The notes: generated from the sequence alone by a model not told the origin. A stretch of DNA of 64,000 nt from Strongylocentrotus purpuratus (GCF_000002235.5 NW_022145613.1:17112883-17176882), one strand, 5' to 3'. Counted from the stretch's first letter, positions 10,801-20,850 are shown. Translations and numbers: made by a program.

Positions 10801-12933
10801 ATGATGGGATGGTCCATGGCATCCGATACTTCTGGTGCCCTAGGAATCATGGCATCTTTGTTCCTGTGAATGACGTCTTAGCAGTCATCAACAGAAAGGT
10901 AAGACGGTGATGACTTCTGCCATTGTCCTGCACCAATATGTTATTTAGTGTATAGTGTTGTGGTGGCTATTTTACCTGACTGCTAAGAAAGCATAAATGC
11001 AACCAGAGGACCAGCGGCTTTAGGTCCTCTCCGAGAGACCGGGTAATGAGGATTAATGCCGTACCAAAGGGCACTAGCGCATCGCCTAATAGTTTTAAAC
11101 CCGGGTGGCCGGATTATGAGACCACTACTCTACCAACTGAGCTATAATTGTTAAGGTTTAGCGCCACCTCCTGTTGTCTGCTTTGCTATAAATTGTGTGG
11201 CTTTGCGCAGCTCTGTGCTCTAGCACCTGGGTTCTGGTTATGTCTGAAGAAAGAGCTTAAGTCGACTCGGATCCAACCTCAAGTTTCTAATTGTGTTGCG
11301 TGTGAGTGATGCAAACTATGGTAGGATTACTCTTGGGGGTGGAGAAGGTGACCATCCAATGACCAGGGGGGTGTTTCACAAAGATCCTAAGTCAAACTTA
11401 ACTCTAAGTAGGACTTAAAAATTATGGACAGCCATTGCAGCCTTAAAATGAAATATATTCAAAAGCAAAAATTCAAGTATTTTAGACCTTTTTTTATAAA
11501 TTCCACATCAAGAACATGAAATCTCCTTGATGATAAAAAATATGAAAGATTTGAATCAACATTTTATGCCTTTCAAAATTACTTTTACAAAATATTTTCA
11601 AAGATGCTAACGGCTTTCCATAACTTTTAAGCCCAACTTAGAGATAAGTTCAACTTAGAATCTTTGTGAAACACCCCCCCCCCCAGGGCTAAATGTGATG
11701 AACAGTTCATTAAAGTACTCCTGGACTGTGCTCAGTACATTGAATGGAAAAATGACTGATTCTCAGGTAGCCAAAAGTATGAAGACATCTTGCCAGTACA
11801 TTACAATCATGTAATTTATTTGTAATCTTGAACATTCAGTGTACGTTTTCTGTTGGGTTTTGTGAGAAATTATTTTCTATATTTACCATAACTCAAGTTT
11901 ATTTTTAACCCCATTCTTCATCTGTTAAATCTAAACGTCATGCATATCAATTCATTTGAAATCAAGAGTTTATCATTTAATTTCATCTCATCTTTGTTTC
12001 ACAGCCACTTAAGAGATTGAAAACCGCAGACACAAGACGTAAAGCCTCCTCCCATGGGGGCATGGGAGGGGGAGGAGGAGGAGGAGGAGGGGTGTATCCT
12101 ACCGGTGGGTATGAGAGAGGGGAGATGAAGAGAACGAGGCCAGGCCAAGCCAGGAGGCTAATATCGGCAGACAGCTCAATGCTTCCAACAACTCATAAAA
12201 ACAGGTGATTACTTGATATTCAGTTATGATTGTCTTCTGTCGATCACATTGTCAAAGGTTTGTGATTTAAAGTTTATTGGAGACAGTTAAATTATGTATT
12301 TCAAAACTACTTATAAGAACACCCACTATATATTGCTTCTTGAACAAGCATAAGCTATTTGATTTTAATTTTTATCAGAAAATAAGAATACTCTAATATG
12401 TAATTGTTTATTAGGGAGGCTCTCTAGTATTCTTAAAAGAGTGCCTAAGGGAAGACCAGATTAACCTGACATAATAAGACTTACTTACTTGGCAGATTAT
12501 CCCTGTTTTCCTAAGGGAAGGGCTCTCAATTGACTCTTAAAAGTTGCCACTGTAGATGCAGACACTACTTTTTTTGGTAGATTATTCCGAGGTTGGACGA
12601 CAAAAGACTGAAGGAATAAATGAAGAAAGGAGACATTTGTTAGTTTTAATGTAGCTACCTACAATTTATATTTCTCTGAGTAATCTAAATTAGATGTAAA
12701 GCAGAGTTCGATTCCAGGAAAAAGTTAACTCATTTTAGCTTTTGTCACAAAATGATTTGATAGAACATAGATATTTCATAGGTTTTATGAAAAGAAAACT
12801 TCTGTTCCGGATGTTATATCAACATGAATTGCTTCCACATGTCGAAGGTTATTCTGAAAAGGAATTTGCACTAAAAACTTCTCTCTCTTTTTTTGTTTTG
12901 TCTTCTAGAGATCATGCTGGATCTACATCATGA
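1727..12933 (+). CDS. CAP-Gly domain protein with coiled coils, 3' part of gene (10 exons)
   Basis: Spliced model: 1727-1892, 2439-2699, 4098-4218, 6138-6247, 7877-8022, 8837-8953, 9749-9879, 10792-10898, 12005-12204, 12909-12933 (stop TGA). Every junction is AG/GT and every phase fits (0,0,1,0,2,2,1,0,2), giving about 460 residues that continue a longer protein upstream. Residues 1-20 are a heptad-like coiled coil (LERTIEKQRTEIQRL), then Ser/Pro-rich linker to about 142, a charged helical stretch around 175-210, more Ser/Pro linker, and a CAP-Gly domain at about 311-386 with the diagnostic GKNDG motif (352-356) followed by YF.C and G.FVP. The tail is basic, has a run of nine glycines, and ends GSTS. 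CAP-Gly domains bind EEY/F tails of tubulin and EB/CLIP proteins, so a microtubule plus-end or centrosomal role is inferred. The near C-terminal CAP-Gly recalls KIF13B, but the flanking sequence does not match it and I cannot name the orthologue. Confidence 0.85.
2439..2699 (+). CDS. CAP-Gly gene exon b (Ser/Pro-rich linker)
   Basis: Acceptor TCTGACAG and consensus donor GTAAGT; exactly 87 codons, phase 0 on both sides. It encodes a low-complexity stretch rich in Ser, Pro and Leu with several SP dipeptides, a likely disordered and phosphorylatable linker. Base composition is much more GC-rich than the surrounding introns. Confidence 0.75.
4098..4218 (+). CDS. CAP-Gly gene exon c
   Basis: Acceptor TTTCCAG, donor GTAAGA; 40 codons plus one base. 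Encodes GDVRLHKLP..., then a Glu/Gln-rich helix start (SLQQQFQE) that continues into the next exon. Confidence 0.75.
4317..4500. mobile_element. MITE with ACAGTCAAACCTGT inverted ends
   Basis: The ends are inverted copies: ATACAGTCAAACCTGT at 4317-4332 and its complement ending at 4500. The interior repeats GTAGACAGGTGGCC/GTAGACAGGTT-type segments. A shorter relative lies at 19138-19228. No coding capacity; a non-autonomous DNA element in a CAP-Gly intron. Confidence 0.7.
6138..6247 (+). CDS. CAP-Gly gene exon d (second coiled coil)
   Basis: Acceptor TTGACAG, donor GTAGGG; two bases plus 36 codons. Encodes a strongly helical, Glu/Arg/Leu-rich segment (ARAALENELMRVRTELEEVR) with heptad spacing, then a charged linker. 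Confidence 0.75.
7877..8022 (+). CDS. CAP-Gly gene exon e
   Basis: Acceptor ATTTCAG, donor GTAAGA; 48 codons plus two bases. Encodes a short hydrophobic stretch (MCELLIENETFPVPLL) followed by a His/Ser/Pro-rich linker. Confidence 0.75.
8110..8292 (-). repeat. tRNA-derived SINE (family 2), minus orientation
   Basis: On the minus strand a tRNA-like head reads GTGGTCCAGTGGATAAGG (A box) and then GGGTTCAAATCCCTGCCAC (B box, about 8217-8235). A body follows with GACGTTAATCTACC and CTCCACCCACGTGAGGTAAA, of the type seen in many deuterostome SINEs. The D-loop and T-loop spacing is tRNA-like, but the sequence continues into a SINE body with no 3' acceptor stem. Confidence 0.65.
8837..8953 (+). CDS. 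CAP-Gly gene exon f (Ser/Pro/Asn-rich linker)
   Basis: Acceptor CATGCAG, donor GTAAAC. Read in the phase set by the previous exon it gives LPPIPSPQISPRNSDLSSS... and no stop, whereas the other open frame here does not fit the upstream phase. Confidence 0.75.
9749..9879 (+). CDS. CAP-Gly gene exon g (first half of the CAP-Gly domain)
   Basis: Acceptor GATGACAG, donor GTAAGG. Encodes VRLEDHVLIKGERTGFVRFIG... to GLHLDVP, the first beta strands of the domain. A TGFVRFIG block matches the usual TG.VR(Y/F)IG core, and GLHLD matches G.ELD. The loop LEKSSLPNTVY between these is unusual in sequence. Confidence 0.85.
10792..10898 (+). CDS. CAP-Gly gene exon h (GKNDG half of the CAP-Gly domain)
   Basis: A 20-odd T tract and TTCTTCAG precede the exon; donor GTAAGA. 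Encodes VGKNDGMVHGIRYFWCPRNH then GIFVP. GKNDG is the ligand-binding signature of CAP-Gly domains, and all family-defining positions (G, K, N, D, Y/F, G, F, V) are present, so the domain looks functional. Confidence 0.9.
10975..11153 (-). repeat. tRNA-derived SINE (family 1), minus orientation
   Basis: The reverse complement starts with the A box TAGCTCAGTTGGTAGAG, then GGTCTC and a degenerate B box. It continues with the same GTGCCCTTTGGTA..GGCATTAATCCTC and TTCTTAGCAGTCAGGT blocks as the copy at 1315-1550. The two copies lie in opposite orientation about 10 kb apart. Confidence 0.7.
11369..11683. mobile_element. ~310-bp MITE with GGGTGTTTCACAAAGAT ends, copy 1
   Basis: Inverted ends GGGTGTTTCACAAAGATCCTAA / its near complement (TCTTTGTGAAACACCC), with a second copy in inverse orientation at 13185-13490. 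The interior shares blocks with that copy, such as GGACTTA near the 5' end and ATGAAATCTCCTTGAT. No ORF. Confidence 0.75.
12005..12204 (+). CDS. CAP-Gly gene exon i (basic, Gly-rich tail)
   Basis: Acceptor TTTCACAG, donor GTGATT. It starts PLKRLKTADTRRKASSH, a basic patch of the kind that helps CAP-Gly proteins hold the acidic microtubule surface. A run of GGA/GGG codons then gives nine consecutive glycines; such runs vary in length and could be polymorphic. A second basic patch (KRTRPGQARR) follows. Confidence 0.8.
12400..12660 (-). pseudogene. LINE reverse-transcriptase C-terminal remnant, antisense in the last CAP-Gly intron
   Basis: The reverse complement of about 12490-12610 reads PRNNLPKKVVSASTVATFKS and then QLRALP. 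This is the classic end of a jockey/CR1-type RT ORF, where a WN.LP motif is followed by SAxTVxxFKxxL. The Trp of that motif is replaced by Arg. Only the last ~40-60 codons remain. Confidence 0.6.
12909..12933 (+). CDS. CAP-Gly gene last coding exon
   Basis: Acceptor TCTTCTAG. The exon completes an Arg codon and adds DHAGSTS before TGA at 12931-12933. It is short, so the C-terminus is the least secure part of the model; reading through the previous donor would instead stop at once at 12206-12208. Confidence 0.6.
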
Positions 12934-13034
12934 TGGTATATATATCTCCATAGCACCAGCGTCATCTCCTCCATAGCTTTTCTCTTCACTGTGAGACCAA
13001 CATCCATTCCCATGGCAACACAGCATCATCTGTT

Positions 13035-13613
13035 GCCAGTGGTATAGCTACAGGGGGCGGGGCATAATAAACACATCCCCCCCTCTCCTCCCCCATTGAG
13101 TGGTGGAAGAAATACAAAGGAAGAAATAGCAAAACAAGAGAGAAAGGGAAAAGGAGAAACAGATGATGAAAAAAGACACCTTGTGGGTGTTTCACAAAGA
13201 TTGTAAGTTCAACTTATCTCTAAGTTGGACTTAGCAACTATGGAAAGCAGTTAGCATCTATGAAAATATATTGTAAGAGTTATTCTAAAAAGCATAAAAT
13301 GTTGATTCAAATCATTCATATTTTCTGTTATCAAGGAGATTTCATGTTCGTGATGTAGAATTTATGAAAAGTCAAAATACTTGAATTATTGGTTTTGAAT
13401 ACATTTTATTTTAATGCTACAACTGGCTCTCCATAATGTTTAAGTCCAACTTAGAGTTAGGTTCGATTTAGGGTCTTTGTGAAACACCCCTGGACTGCTC
13501 CTTTCCCCTCATTGGTGACCTTGTCAATTAGCATTTCATTTTCTGAGAAGGACTGGTTCCCCCAATGGTTCCAGTGCCCCCTGAGTGGATGTGCCCATGC
13601 TGGCTACGCCATT
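13035..13613. mobile_element. Degenerate hAT-like MITE interrupted by the second 310-bp MITE
   Basis: The left end CAGTGGTATAGCTACAGGGG and right end GCTGGCTACGCCATTA look like worn versions of the CAGTGGCGTAGC...GCTACGCCACTG ends seen elsewhere in the window. The MITE at 13185-13490 sits inside, so the hAT-like element inserted first. A clear target duplication is not visible. Confidence 0.4.
13185..13490. mobile_element. ~310-bp MITE with GGGTGTTTCACAAAGAT ends, copy 2
   Basis: Ends GGGTGTTTCACAAAGATTGT and GGTCTTTGTGAAACACCC. It matches the copy at 11369-11683 over its length, which fixes both boundaries. It lies just downstream of the CAP-Gly stop codon and would be in the 3' UTR if that is long. 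Confidence 0.75.
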
Positions 13614-13737
13614 ATCCATAGCAGTAACATAATCTCTTCACAGAGCAGTCATTTCTAGAAGTATTTTGGGATGCTAAAAGTATCGTAAGCTCTTCTGAAA
13701 AAGCTTCTTTTGGAGTGATATGTGAGTTTAATGAGAC

Positions 13738-13842
13738 AATTCGTCCTTGTTTTCACGAAGTGACGGTAGTGAGGAAATTCGTCACGCAAAGTGAATGCAA
13801 TTTTTTTTCACTACCGTCACTTCGTGAAAACAGCGACGAATT
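13738..13842. repeat. Foldback hairpin, ~36-bp arms
   Basis: Left arm AATTCGTCCTTGTTTTCACG..., continuing AAGTGACGGTAGTGA; the right arm is its near-perfect complement ending GCGACGAATT. The ~35-base loop contains a further GTCACGCAAAGTG segment. Foldback MITE, no coding capacity. Confidence 0.7.
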
Positions 13843-14817
13843 ATAGGTATACAGTAGAAAGCCATGTTCTTAATGGCATTATAACCCTTCCATTGATGCA
13901 GTTGAGCTCATGTGAGTAAATGATTTAAAGTATGTCATTTCAAGCACCATTTCAATGTACATTACTGACTACTGACAGCATTTGTATCATAGATTGTACA
14001 CATATGCAAAGAGGCCTGTCTATTTCATTATCATGTCATTTAATGAAAAAGCAATAACATTGACTTAAAGGAGAATCTTTGAGATAAAATGTCTAATGTA
14101 GGCAATTTTCTCTTCATCTAAAACAAATAATAAGTGTGTTGTGTGCATATAATGCAAGAGTACTAAACATCTGAAATGTTCATATTTCCTTGAGTCTTTC
14201 GTACCTCCAGCTTTTGATGACTATCTGTAAATATGTAATTGTGTATATGAAGGTCACCGTTCATAAGAGTAAATTAAGAATCATGTCATGGTTTTATTTT
14301 ATTTCCATATAAAAATGGAATCCATTAGATATTGAGGTACTCAACTCTGCAAGAGTAACTATATTATAATTAAATGAGTATGAGTAGCTAAACGTAGAAC
14401 TGTTGTCATACATACTGCTATCATCAGAGGGTCAAAGAGTCAATTGACTTGTCATGAGCAAGAGAACATTGTTTTCATTTTCATTTTCATTTCATGTTAA
14501 GACATAGCTTTGAAAGAGGTAAATTTTGGTTCATATCACTTTTGGGAAAAAATCTTAAGAAAATATTTTTCTTCTATTTTTCTTCTTTCATCAGACTACT
14601 CTTATATTACATTTTCTTAAGAGATCATCCGGCAGAGATGATTTATGTGATGTTCTTAATATTCACTTCAACTTTTGATTCTGTGAAAAATTATTATTAT
14701 TACCCAAACTCAAGATGAATAAGTTTTCAAATGGGGGTAAGGCTAACTCGTCACTAGAGCTAACTTGGTCTCGCTTGGCGATAAGGTATCAAGAGCACAA
14801 ATGCAAACTACACTCCT

Positions 14818-14966
14818 GGGACCCATTTCACAAAGGCTCTTTTCAATGACAAATGCCAAAAATCAATGACATATCTGCTGATAACAAATCAGAAGCAAGG
14901 ATTTCACTAGCTTAAAACAAAAACTGTCGTTTGTCACTGATGACAAGTTTTGTGAAATAGGACCCT
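14818..14966. mobile_element. 149-bp MITE with GGGACCCATTTCACAAA ends
   Basis: Left end GGGACCCATTTCACAAA and right end TTTTGTGAAATAGGACCC are inverted copies. Inside, a second inverted pair (CAATGACAAATGCC / CGTTTGTCACTGATG-type) makes a longer foldback. The ends resemble, but do not equal, the GGGTGTTTCACAAAG family above. Confidence 0.65.
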
Positions 14967-17270
14967 CACCTGTAAATATGTCATAAATTTCATGTATTGG
15001 GAATTTCATCCATTTAAGTTTTCAACATTTCCTTTTTAGGTGACTATTCCTCTCATATAATCTTGAATATTGGTTTGAGAAGATATGATTAATACACAAA
15101 AGTCTCCAAATTATTTGCATTCTGTTCAGTTCTCTTGCATAAGCTCAGCTCCATTTTCGACGAGTCCGAGTGGACCCTAGTACTGTACCGAGTTAGCCTG
15201 GATCAATGAGATGTTGTACCAGAGTACTTGTCATCATGTAGATCAATGCCATTCACCGTTAGCTGATCTTTGTTCCTGTCTTTGTTTCTTTTTATGTCTG
15301 TTTATACTTTGTTTTTATGATCTTGACTACCAGACTTGTTAGTAGATAACAGTCTTCTGTTAGAAGCACCTTTATGTTCAGTCTTCCTGTGTTCTAAGTA
15401 CAAGCCAACTTGCTATTTGACTTCGACCTGTAAACTCCTTTTGATTTTTCCTTGTTTGTGTTGGCTCAATCGTGTGCAGTATCTTGCTGAAAATATGTTG
15501 TCAAATGTGTTCCTTTTTTCTGTATTTCTATGTCTTTGTACGATGACAAAGATTTTCACCAAAAAATCTATTATGAATTTAAGGCAATTCAATAGCCTAT
15601 TCCTTCACCTTTGGATTTTAGGTTAGATTAAGGGTTAGGGTTAAGTTTTAGTAAAGTGCTGGTTCCATGAGTTAGGAAGCAGATTAATCTGGGAAATAGG
15701 GTGATCCGACATTTGATCTGGCAACAATCGCTCCAAGTGTCCCTTTCAATATGTGATTGCTATCTTTTGATACTCAATAGAAACTATTTTTCTTTCTTTA
15801 TTAAAAGTAATAGCTCTTAATTGTGTTTCTGTTCCTACATATCAATGGGGAATGCTTATTATGGGATAACCACGTGTTGTGATGATGGTTGATACGTGTA
15901 CTAGCTTCAAATTACCATAAACAGGAAACAAACATCTGGTTTTATATACTCTCTATAAATGCCACTTCAGGAAATATTCGGTGACTATGGCTCGTCTACC
16001 ACTCGTGATGTTCAGGGACAGATCAAGTATTATTTAAGAAGGGGGGGGGGGGGGCAGCACAATGCTGAAAAATATCTGTCAAACATTTAAATAATATTAT
16101 CACAATTCTCTCATGCATGTTTGGTGTAAGATTTGAAAGGTGGGCATGATATTGTGTACTAAATATATGCAAGATTGGGTCCCTGATGTCAGGTGAAGCA
16201 AAGTGAAAGGGGGCGTGGGACGGTTGTGCCCCCTCCCCCTCCCCCCCCTCCCCTAATTTGAAGCCTGATTATGATGTGCATGCAAAGGAAGTGTAGACTC
16301 CCTTGGATATGACTTTCCATAAAACCATGCCAATACCTTATTATTTCCTGCTTGAATCAAGTGGCCTTCAGGTTTTATTTCTCTCATTGTTTTTTACTTT
16401 TTTTCTTTCTTCCTAGCAAAACAACATTCCTCTACTAATTGATCTGCATGTTCCTTCTGGTTATAGGGTAATTCCAGGTGGGATAAATCTGCCCAAATAT
16501 CTGTAAAGTTGATTTAGCTCATATAAATCTTACTGTGCAACAACTATCTTCACCACAAAGTAAAGAACACAAAATTCCGATAACTGCATCATTTGAAAAT
16601 ATGTGAAATGATGAAGAAGGTATTTTCACAACTTTCACAACCGGGACAGTACCACCTATGTGAATTCGCCCAATAATATGTATTCATCATTTAGTTTTTT
16701 CCCTACTGATTATTGTCTAAATGTGATTGTTTATTGTCTTAATGTGACTGGTGGCCGTGTTGGGTAAACCTTCTCGGCTACAACTTGAGTTTTTCAACTT
16801 TAATATATTTTCCTGTTTTGTTCTTCAATATACTGCTTTGTATTATTATAGCACCAATCTGCACCTTATACTATACTATACTGCAATTCTCTGAGCTTTC
16901 TCTGTATGCCACTATGCACTTCATTTTTACTTGCTATGACAATGTGTTAGAAGTAGATTCTAAAATTATTTATTTATATATCTATTAATATGTAGCATAA
17001 TTATGTTTACCTTATCTCTCTGCTTGCTCTGTTTTGAAAACAAAACGCAACAGATTTCTTATTCTAGGCCACCTGGAATATTATAGATTGCATTGGTTTA
17101 ATAAAGAGATTTGTTTTGTTTTTTGCCAATAATAATCTTTAAAAAAAAAACGTTACCCCGGTATATGTCATTATGCGCTATGGTCACTTTTATACACTCA
17201 TCAAATTGTTAGATACAGTGCTCTAACTCTAAACCTAAAGCTCAAACTCAATCACAAGCTTCTCCCCAAC
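14967..17270. other. Intergenic DNA, no gene recognised
   Basis: AT-rich, with a short G tract at about 16040 and a C-rich tract near 16230. The ORF at 15336-15626 is hydrophobic and unlike any family I know; I do not support it as a gene. A polyadenylation-like AATAAA at about 17100 could close a very long CAP-Gly 3' UTR, but nothing else ties it to that gene. Confidence 0.4.
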
Positions 17271-17544
17271 CCGAAGTGTGACGTCATCAAAAATCTACTT
17301 TTAGAATTTTTCAATTTTTTCTTAATTTTCCAAAAGAGCATCAAAAATAACCATTTGGAGCCAGAGCAAATAACACTGAGTTCCCATAGGCAATCTTTTT
17401 ATTCAGATGGTCATATCTCAGTCAATACTTAACATATTCAATTGGTTTTCGATATTTGGACATGATTTTTGATGCTCTTTCGGAAAATGAAGAAAACATG
17501 AAGAAATTCTAAAAATAGATTTTTATGATGTCACAGCTTCGGTA
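17271..17544. mobile_element. Foldback MITE with ~75-bp arms
   Basis: The left arm starts CCGAAGTGTGACGTCATC and includes TTCCAAAAGAGCATCAAAAA. The right arm is the imperfect complement (TTTTTGATGCTCTTTCGGAA ... TGATGTCACAGCTTCGG). About 120 bases separate the arms. No ORF. Confidence 0.7.
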
Positions 17545-17615
17545 CTTTGTACATGTAGTAGAAATGCAAGTATGCAAGCACAGACTCTAATTTGACACTT
17601 TACTGCAATACACTG

Positions 17616-17830
17616 GTTTACTAATAGATTCAAATTTATGGATGTTTCTTTTTCCCGGGGACCAATTGACAAGTTATTCCATTAACCTTTTAGTAATGAA
17701 TGAACTACAATACTTGGCATCCAGTCTGCATACATTACTTGTTGCTAAGCTGGGCAAGCCTCAGGCAAGCTTTCAGGTTGTCAAGAATAACCTTTGTTTA
17801 AAAAGTATACATACAATTTGAATAGGTTAG
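17616..17830. repeat. Dispersed repeat, partner of 38965-39345
   Basis: It shares a long block with 38965-39345: TTTATGGATGTTTCTTT, CATCCAGTCTGCATACATTA and CAGGTTGTCAAGAA.AACCT, then a shared TTTGTTTAAAAA end. The other copy is split by a hAT MITE, so this one shows the uninterrupted order. The family of the repeat is not recognised. Confidence 0.6.
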
Positions 17831-18150
17831 TGAAGCGGTCTATTCCCAAAGCCTTGAGCCGTGAGAACCTAGATAGACTGTCAGTTTCTGGCTGTGTCAA
17901 ATAAGGTTCTGGACAGATTCTCAAGAACTGCTTCTGCCTAACAAGCACATATTGTGTTTATAGTTTGCTTGTTGTACAGACCCTTGTCAGGAGCAGGGAA
18001 TAGAAAAGAGCCTATATGTAGTCTCATATTGCAGACACTGTTACGTACAACGCTTGACAAGGGTCTTTCCCTGCAAACTATTGAAATGCCCAGAGTTATT
18101 GTCGATAGAGTATTTGTTAGATCACCAGGGCAGCGTCTCACAAAACCGTC

Positions 18151-18238
18151 ATAAGTACAAGTTCACCAAAATCCCATTGAAACGGGTGTTAAACTTCATA
18201 CACGCATTTCAATGGCATGTCGGTGAACTTGTACTTAT
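18151..18238. repeat. Foldback hairpin, ~33-bp arms
   Basis: Left arm ATAAGTACAAGTTCACC then AAAATCCCATTGAAA; right arm TTTCAATGGCATGTC then GGTGAACTTGTACTTAT. The arms pair with a small internal mismatch and a loop of about 20 bases. Non-coding. Confidence 0.7.
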
Positions 18239-18588
18239 TCAATAATTAATTATATAGTTGATAAAGTATTTCCTCCTTGTAATCTATTTCTAAATGTACT
18301 TTCATTTTTGCCCTGTCAGTATGTGTTGTATTGATGTCAGAACATACCCATTACTATGTTGATACTGCCAACTATCTTTTATTCAACTATCTTGAGCTCA
18401 AGTACCTCATGAAGCAAGAATCTTGCTATGAAGAATGAAACCAAATCTATAAGCTTTATCGAATGTACATGTAACATACATAAATATGTCAAGTAAAGCA
18501 GTGTGTTTACGATGGCATTAATGATACCAAATAAATTCACATTTTCAAAGTTATTTGTGAATAATTCATGCTGTGTGTCTACGGAGTT

Positions 18589-18832
18589 GGGCTAACTTGC
18601 CCCACGGGACATCTCGCCCCAGCCTCAAAGACTGGGGCGAGATGTCCCGACATGATTCATCGATCGAGAGATACCAATGTGTATATGTTTGTGCTCATTG
18701 TGACTTAATAATTCCAATCTGTAATGGAGAAGTTATAGATTAAAGAGAAGTTCCATTACGGTGAATCATGACAGGACTTCTCGCCCCACTCTTTGAGGCT
18801 GGGGCGAGATGTCCTGTGGGGCGAGTTAGCCC
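18589..18832. mobile_element. GC-rich foldback element with ~75-bp arms and nested hairpins
   Basis: Outer ends GGGCTAACTTGCCCCACGGG and GGGGCGAGTTAGCCC are complementary and the pairing runs on for about 75 bases (GACATCTCGCCCCAGCCTCA...). The left arm also folds on itself, because the GGGGCGAGATGTCC motif appears in both orientations within 60 bases. The central ~90 bases are AT-rich. No ORF. Confidence 0.75.
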
Positions 18833-19137
18833 GGATTTGTGACTACATATCATTTTAAAACCATGTCCCACATTTTGATAAAATATTGAAAAGTGTGAAA
18901 CCATGGTTGTACTCAGATGTGTATATATTTTATCTATGTTAAATTATGCAAAGCATTTTTTTTGTATGTACAAATTTGAGGACGTTTATGTTGTGTGGAT
19001 GATGTAAAATTGTATGTTACTTAACAAAGTACTAACCTATTGGTGGATGGGGTATGGAACGGACCAGATTCCCTGGGTTAGGGCGGGGTCAGGGTGAGGG
19101 GTATACAGCTAATTGGGGGTGGGACCTTGGTACCTAC

Positions 19138-19228
19138 TACAGTGAAACCTGTCTGTAAAGACCATCCAAGGGAGACAAGAAAAATGGTCTTTGTAGACAG
19201 GTGGTCACTAAAGCAGGTTAGACTGTAT
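19138..19228. mobile_element. Short MITE of the ACAGTCAAACCTGT family
   Basis: Left end ACAGTGAAACCTGTCTGTAA and right end GCAGGTTAGACTGTAT match the element at 4317-4500 with a few changes, and the CATCCAAGGGAGAC interior segment is shared. About half the length, so internally deleted. Confidence 0.6.
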
Positions 19229-20003
19229 TTAGGTGGTATATTTTGATTACTTCATGATATTATATCAAAATAATACAGCACCGGTCTGACCAGTTACTAT
19301 TATATAGGCATCGGGATGTACACTTGCAATGGGTAATTGTATATGCCATTTGGGAAACTTTTCACTATTATATATCAATTTGCCACAGTATTCCTAGAAG
19401 ATTTAAGAAATATACTCACTTCTTATTTTGTAAAATTGTTAATTTTTGTGTGGAACACAGGACAGGAATTCATATTTGCCGTTACTGTATCTTTGTTTTA
19501 ATCAATCAATGTATTTATGATTAAAATTGTTATGTACCATTCAAACATTTATTCTGAGTCTTGTATTTGTATTTTCGATTAGCTTTGTCACATACTTATA
19601 AAACACTACATATGCAACCTCCATTATTTTCTAGATGATTCGGTGGATTGGGGGATCAAGGAAACCTATTATATGCTAGTAAGCATTTTTTTTTTTTGGG
19701 GGGGGGGGATTTAAACGAAAACAAACAAATATCTTAGAGTCCCATATAATTTATGATGGGGATCTTTTTAAATCTTTATGCTTATTATACTGATCCTATT
19801 TGATATAAATAACTTAAAGAAGAAGAATAATCGAGTATCTTTTTTTACACAATTATCGATAGTGATATTTTGCCTTCTTAGAAGAATATGAATATGGTAA
19901 AGATAACGAGATTACATAACCACTGTAACAGGGATATTTACGAACCATACACAGTTCCCTTTCAAATATTCTATTTTCCTTCCGTACTTACTTGACGACC
20001 CAT

Positions 20004-20262
20004 GTTCGACCTTTCTTGATTTGTAAATAGTGACATTTCCTCACGAGAAATTGGGCAGCTGGATAATGTTCTTGTTGTTTAAGGCCTGGTCACAACGAAC
20101 CCACGACTGACTTGCGACACACCCACGACATAACCACGACTTCTTTATCTTCTGACGTGTTCCTATCGCCAACTATCTTTAATGTGTCGTAGCCCTTGTG
20201 ACCACTCGAAATATATTTCGGGCATGTTGTCACTATTTACAAATCAAGAAAGGGGGAACATT
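20004..20262. repeat. Nested inverted repeats
   Basis: The arms TTTCTTGATTTGTAAATAGT (about 20012-20031) and its complement (about 20232-20251) enclose another inverted pair, GGCCTGGTCACAACG / CCTTGTGACCACTC (about 20082 and 20190). The inner pair looks like a MITE inserted into, or captured by, the outer foldback. Confidence 0.55.
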
Positions 20263-20850
20263 ATATTTGATGTCGAATATAACATTTCACTTGATCCGTT
20301 CCAGTCAAGCACTTCTACAGGGGTGTTTTAGGTACTTTTATGTATCTCGTTATGTTTTTTTAGGCACTTTTTAGGTACTCTTTATGTACCCTTTAAAAAA
20401 AATATATAATCTGGCAAACCTCCGCCGTCCTATTTCTCCAACCGTGAAATGTGGTTCTGAAATACATGGGTCACCAATAAGCACGGATAAGGAGTAATTG
20501 TCCGAAGGGGAGAGTGCACTTTTTTATGAAGGAAATATTAGATTTGGAAGGGAATTTTTCACATTTAAAAAGGGGAACTTTTTAGGAATGAATAAGGGCA
20601 CTATCAGATAAGATAGAAGGGCATTTAACGGAAAACAAAATGGGTGTAAAATAGAACAATTTTACGATTTTGTTGAGGTACCTTTGGGGTACTGCACCCT
20701 CCACCCCACGAGCTTCTAACGGAATGTGTAGTTATTTTGCAAATAATATCAAAGGTGTCTGGGGGTCCCCCTCCCCCCCCTTCCCCTGTAGAAGTGCTTG
20801 ACTGGAACGGATCAAGTGACCTTTTATTTTCGGCATCAAATATCTACACT
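20255..20850. repeat. Large foldback at the left edge of the duplicated block
   Basis: The left arm (about 20258-20324) carries CTTGATCCGTTCCAGTCAAG; the complementary right arm (about 20784-20848) carries CTTGACTGGAACGGATCAAG. About 460 bases separate them. Only the right arm has a counterpart in copy B (47390-47455), where a LINE ends just upstream. Confidence 0.6.

Noticed and set aside
15336..15626. 96-codon Cys/Leu-rich ORF
   Set aside because: Composition follows local T-rich DNA; no neighbouring exon or motif.
15618..15648. Telomere-like TTAGGG words
   Set aside because: Only two imperfect units (GGTTAGATTAAGGGTTAGGG); too short to be an interstitial telomere.
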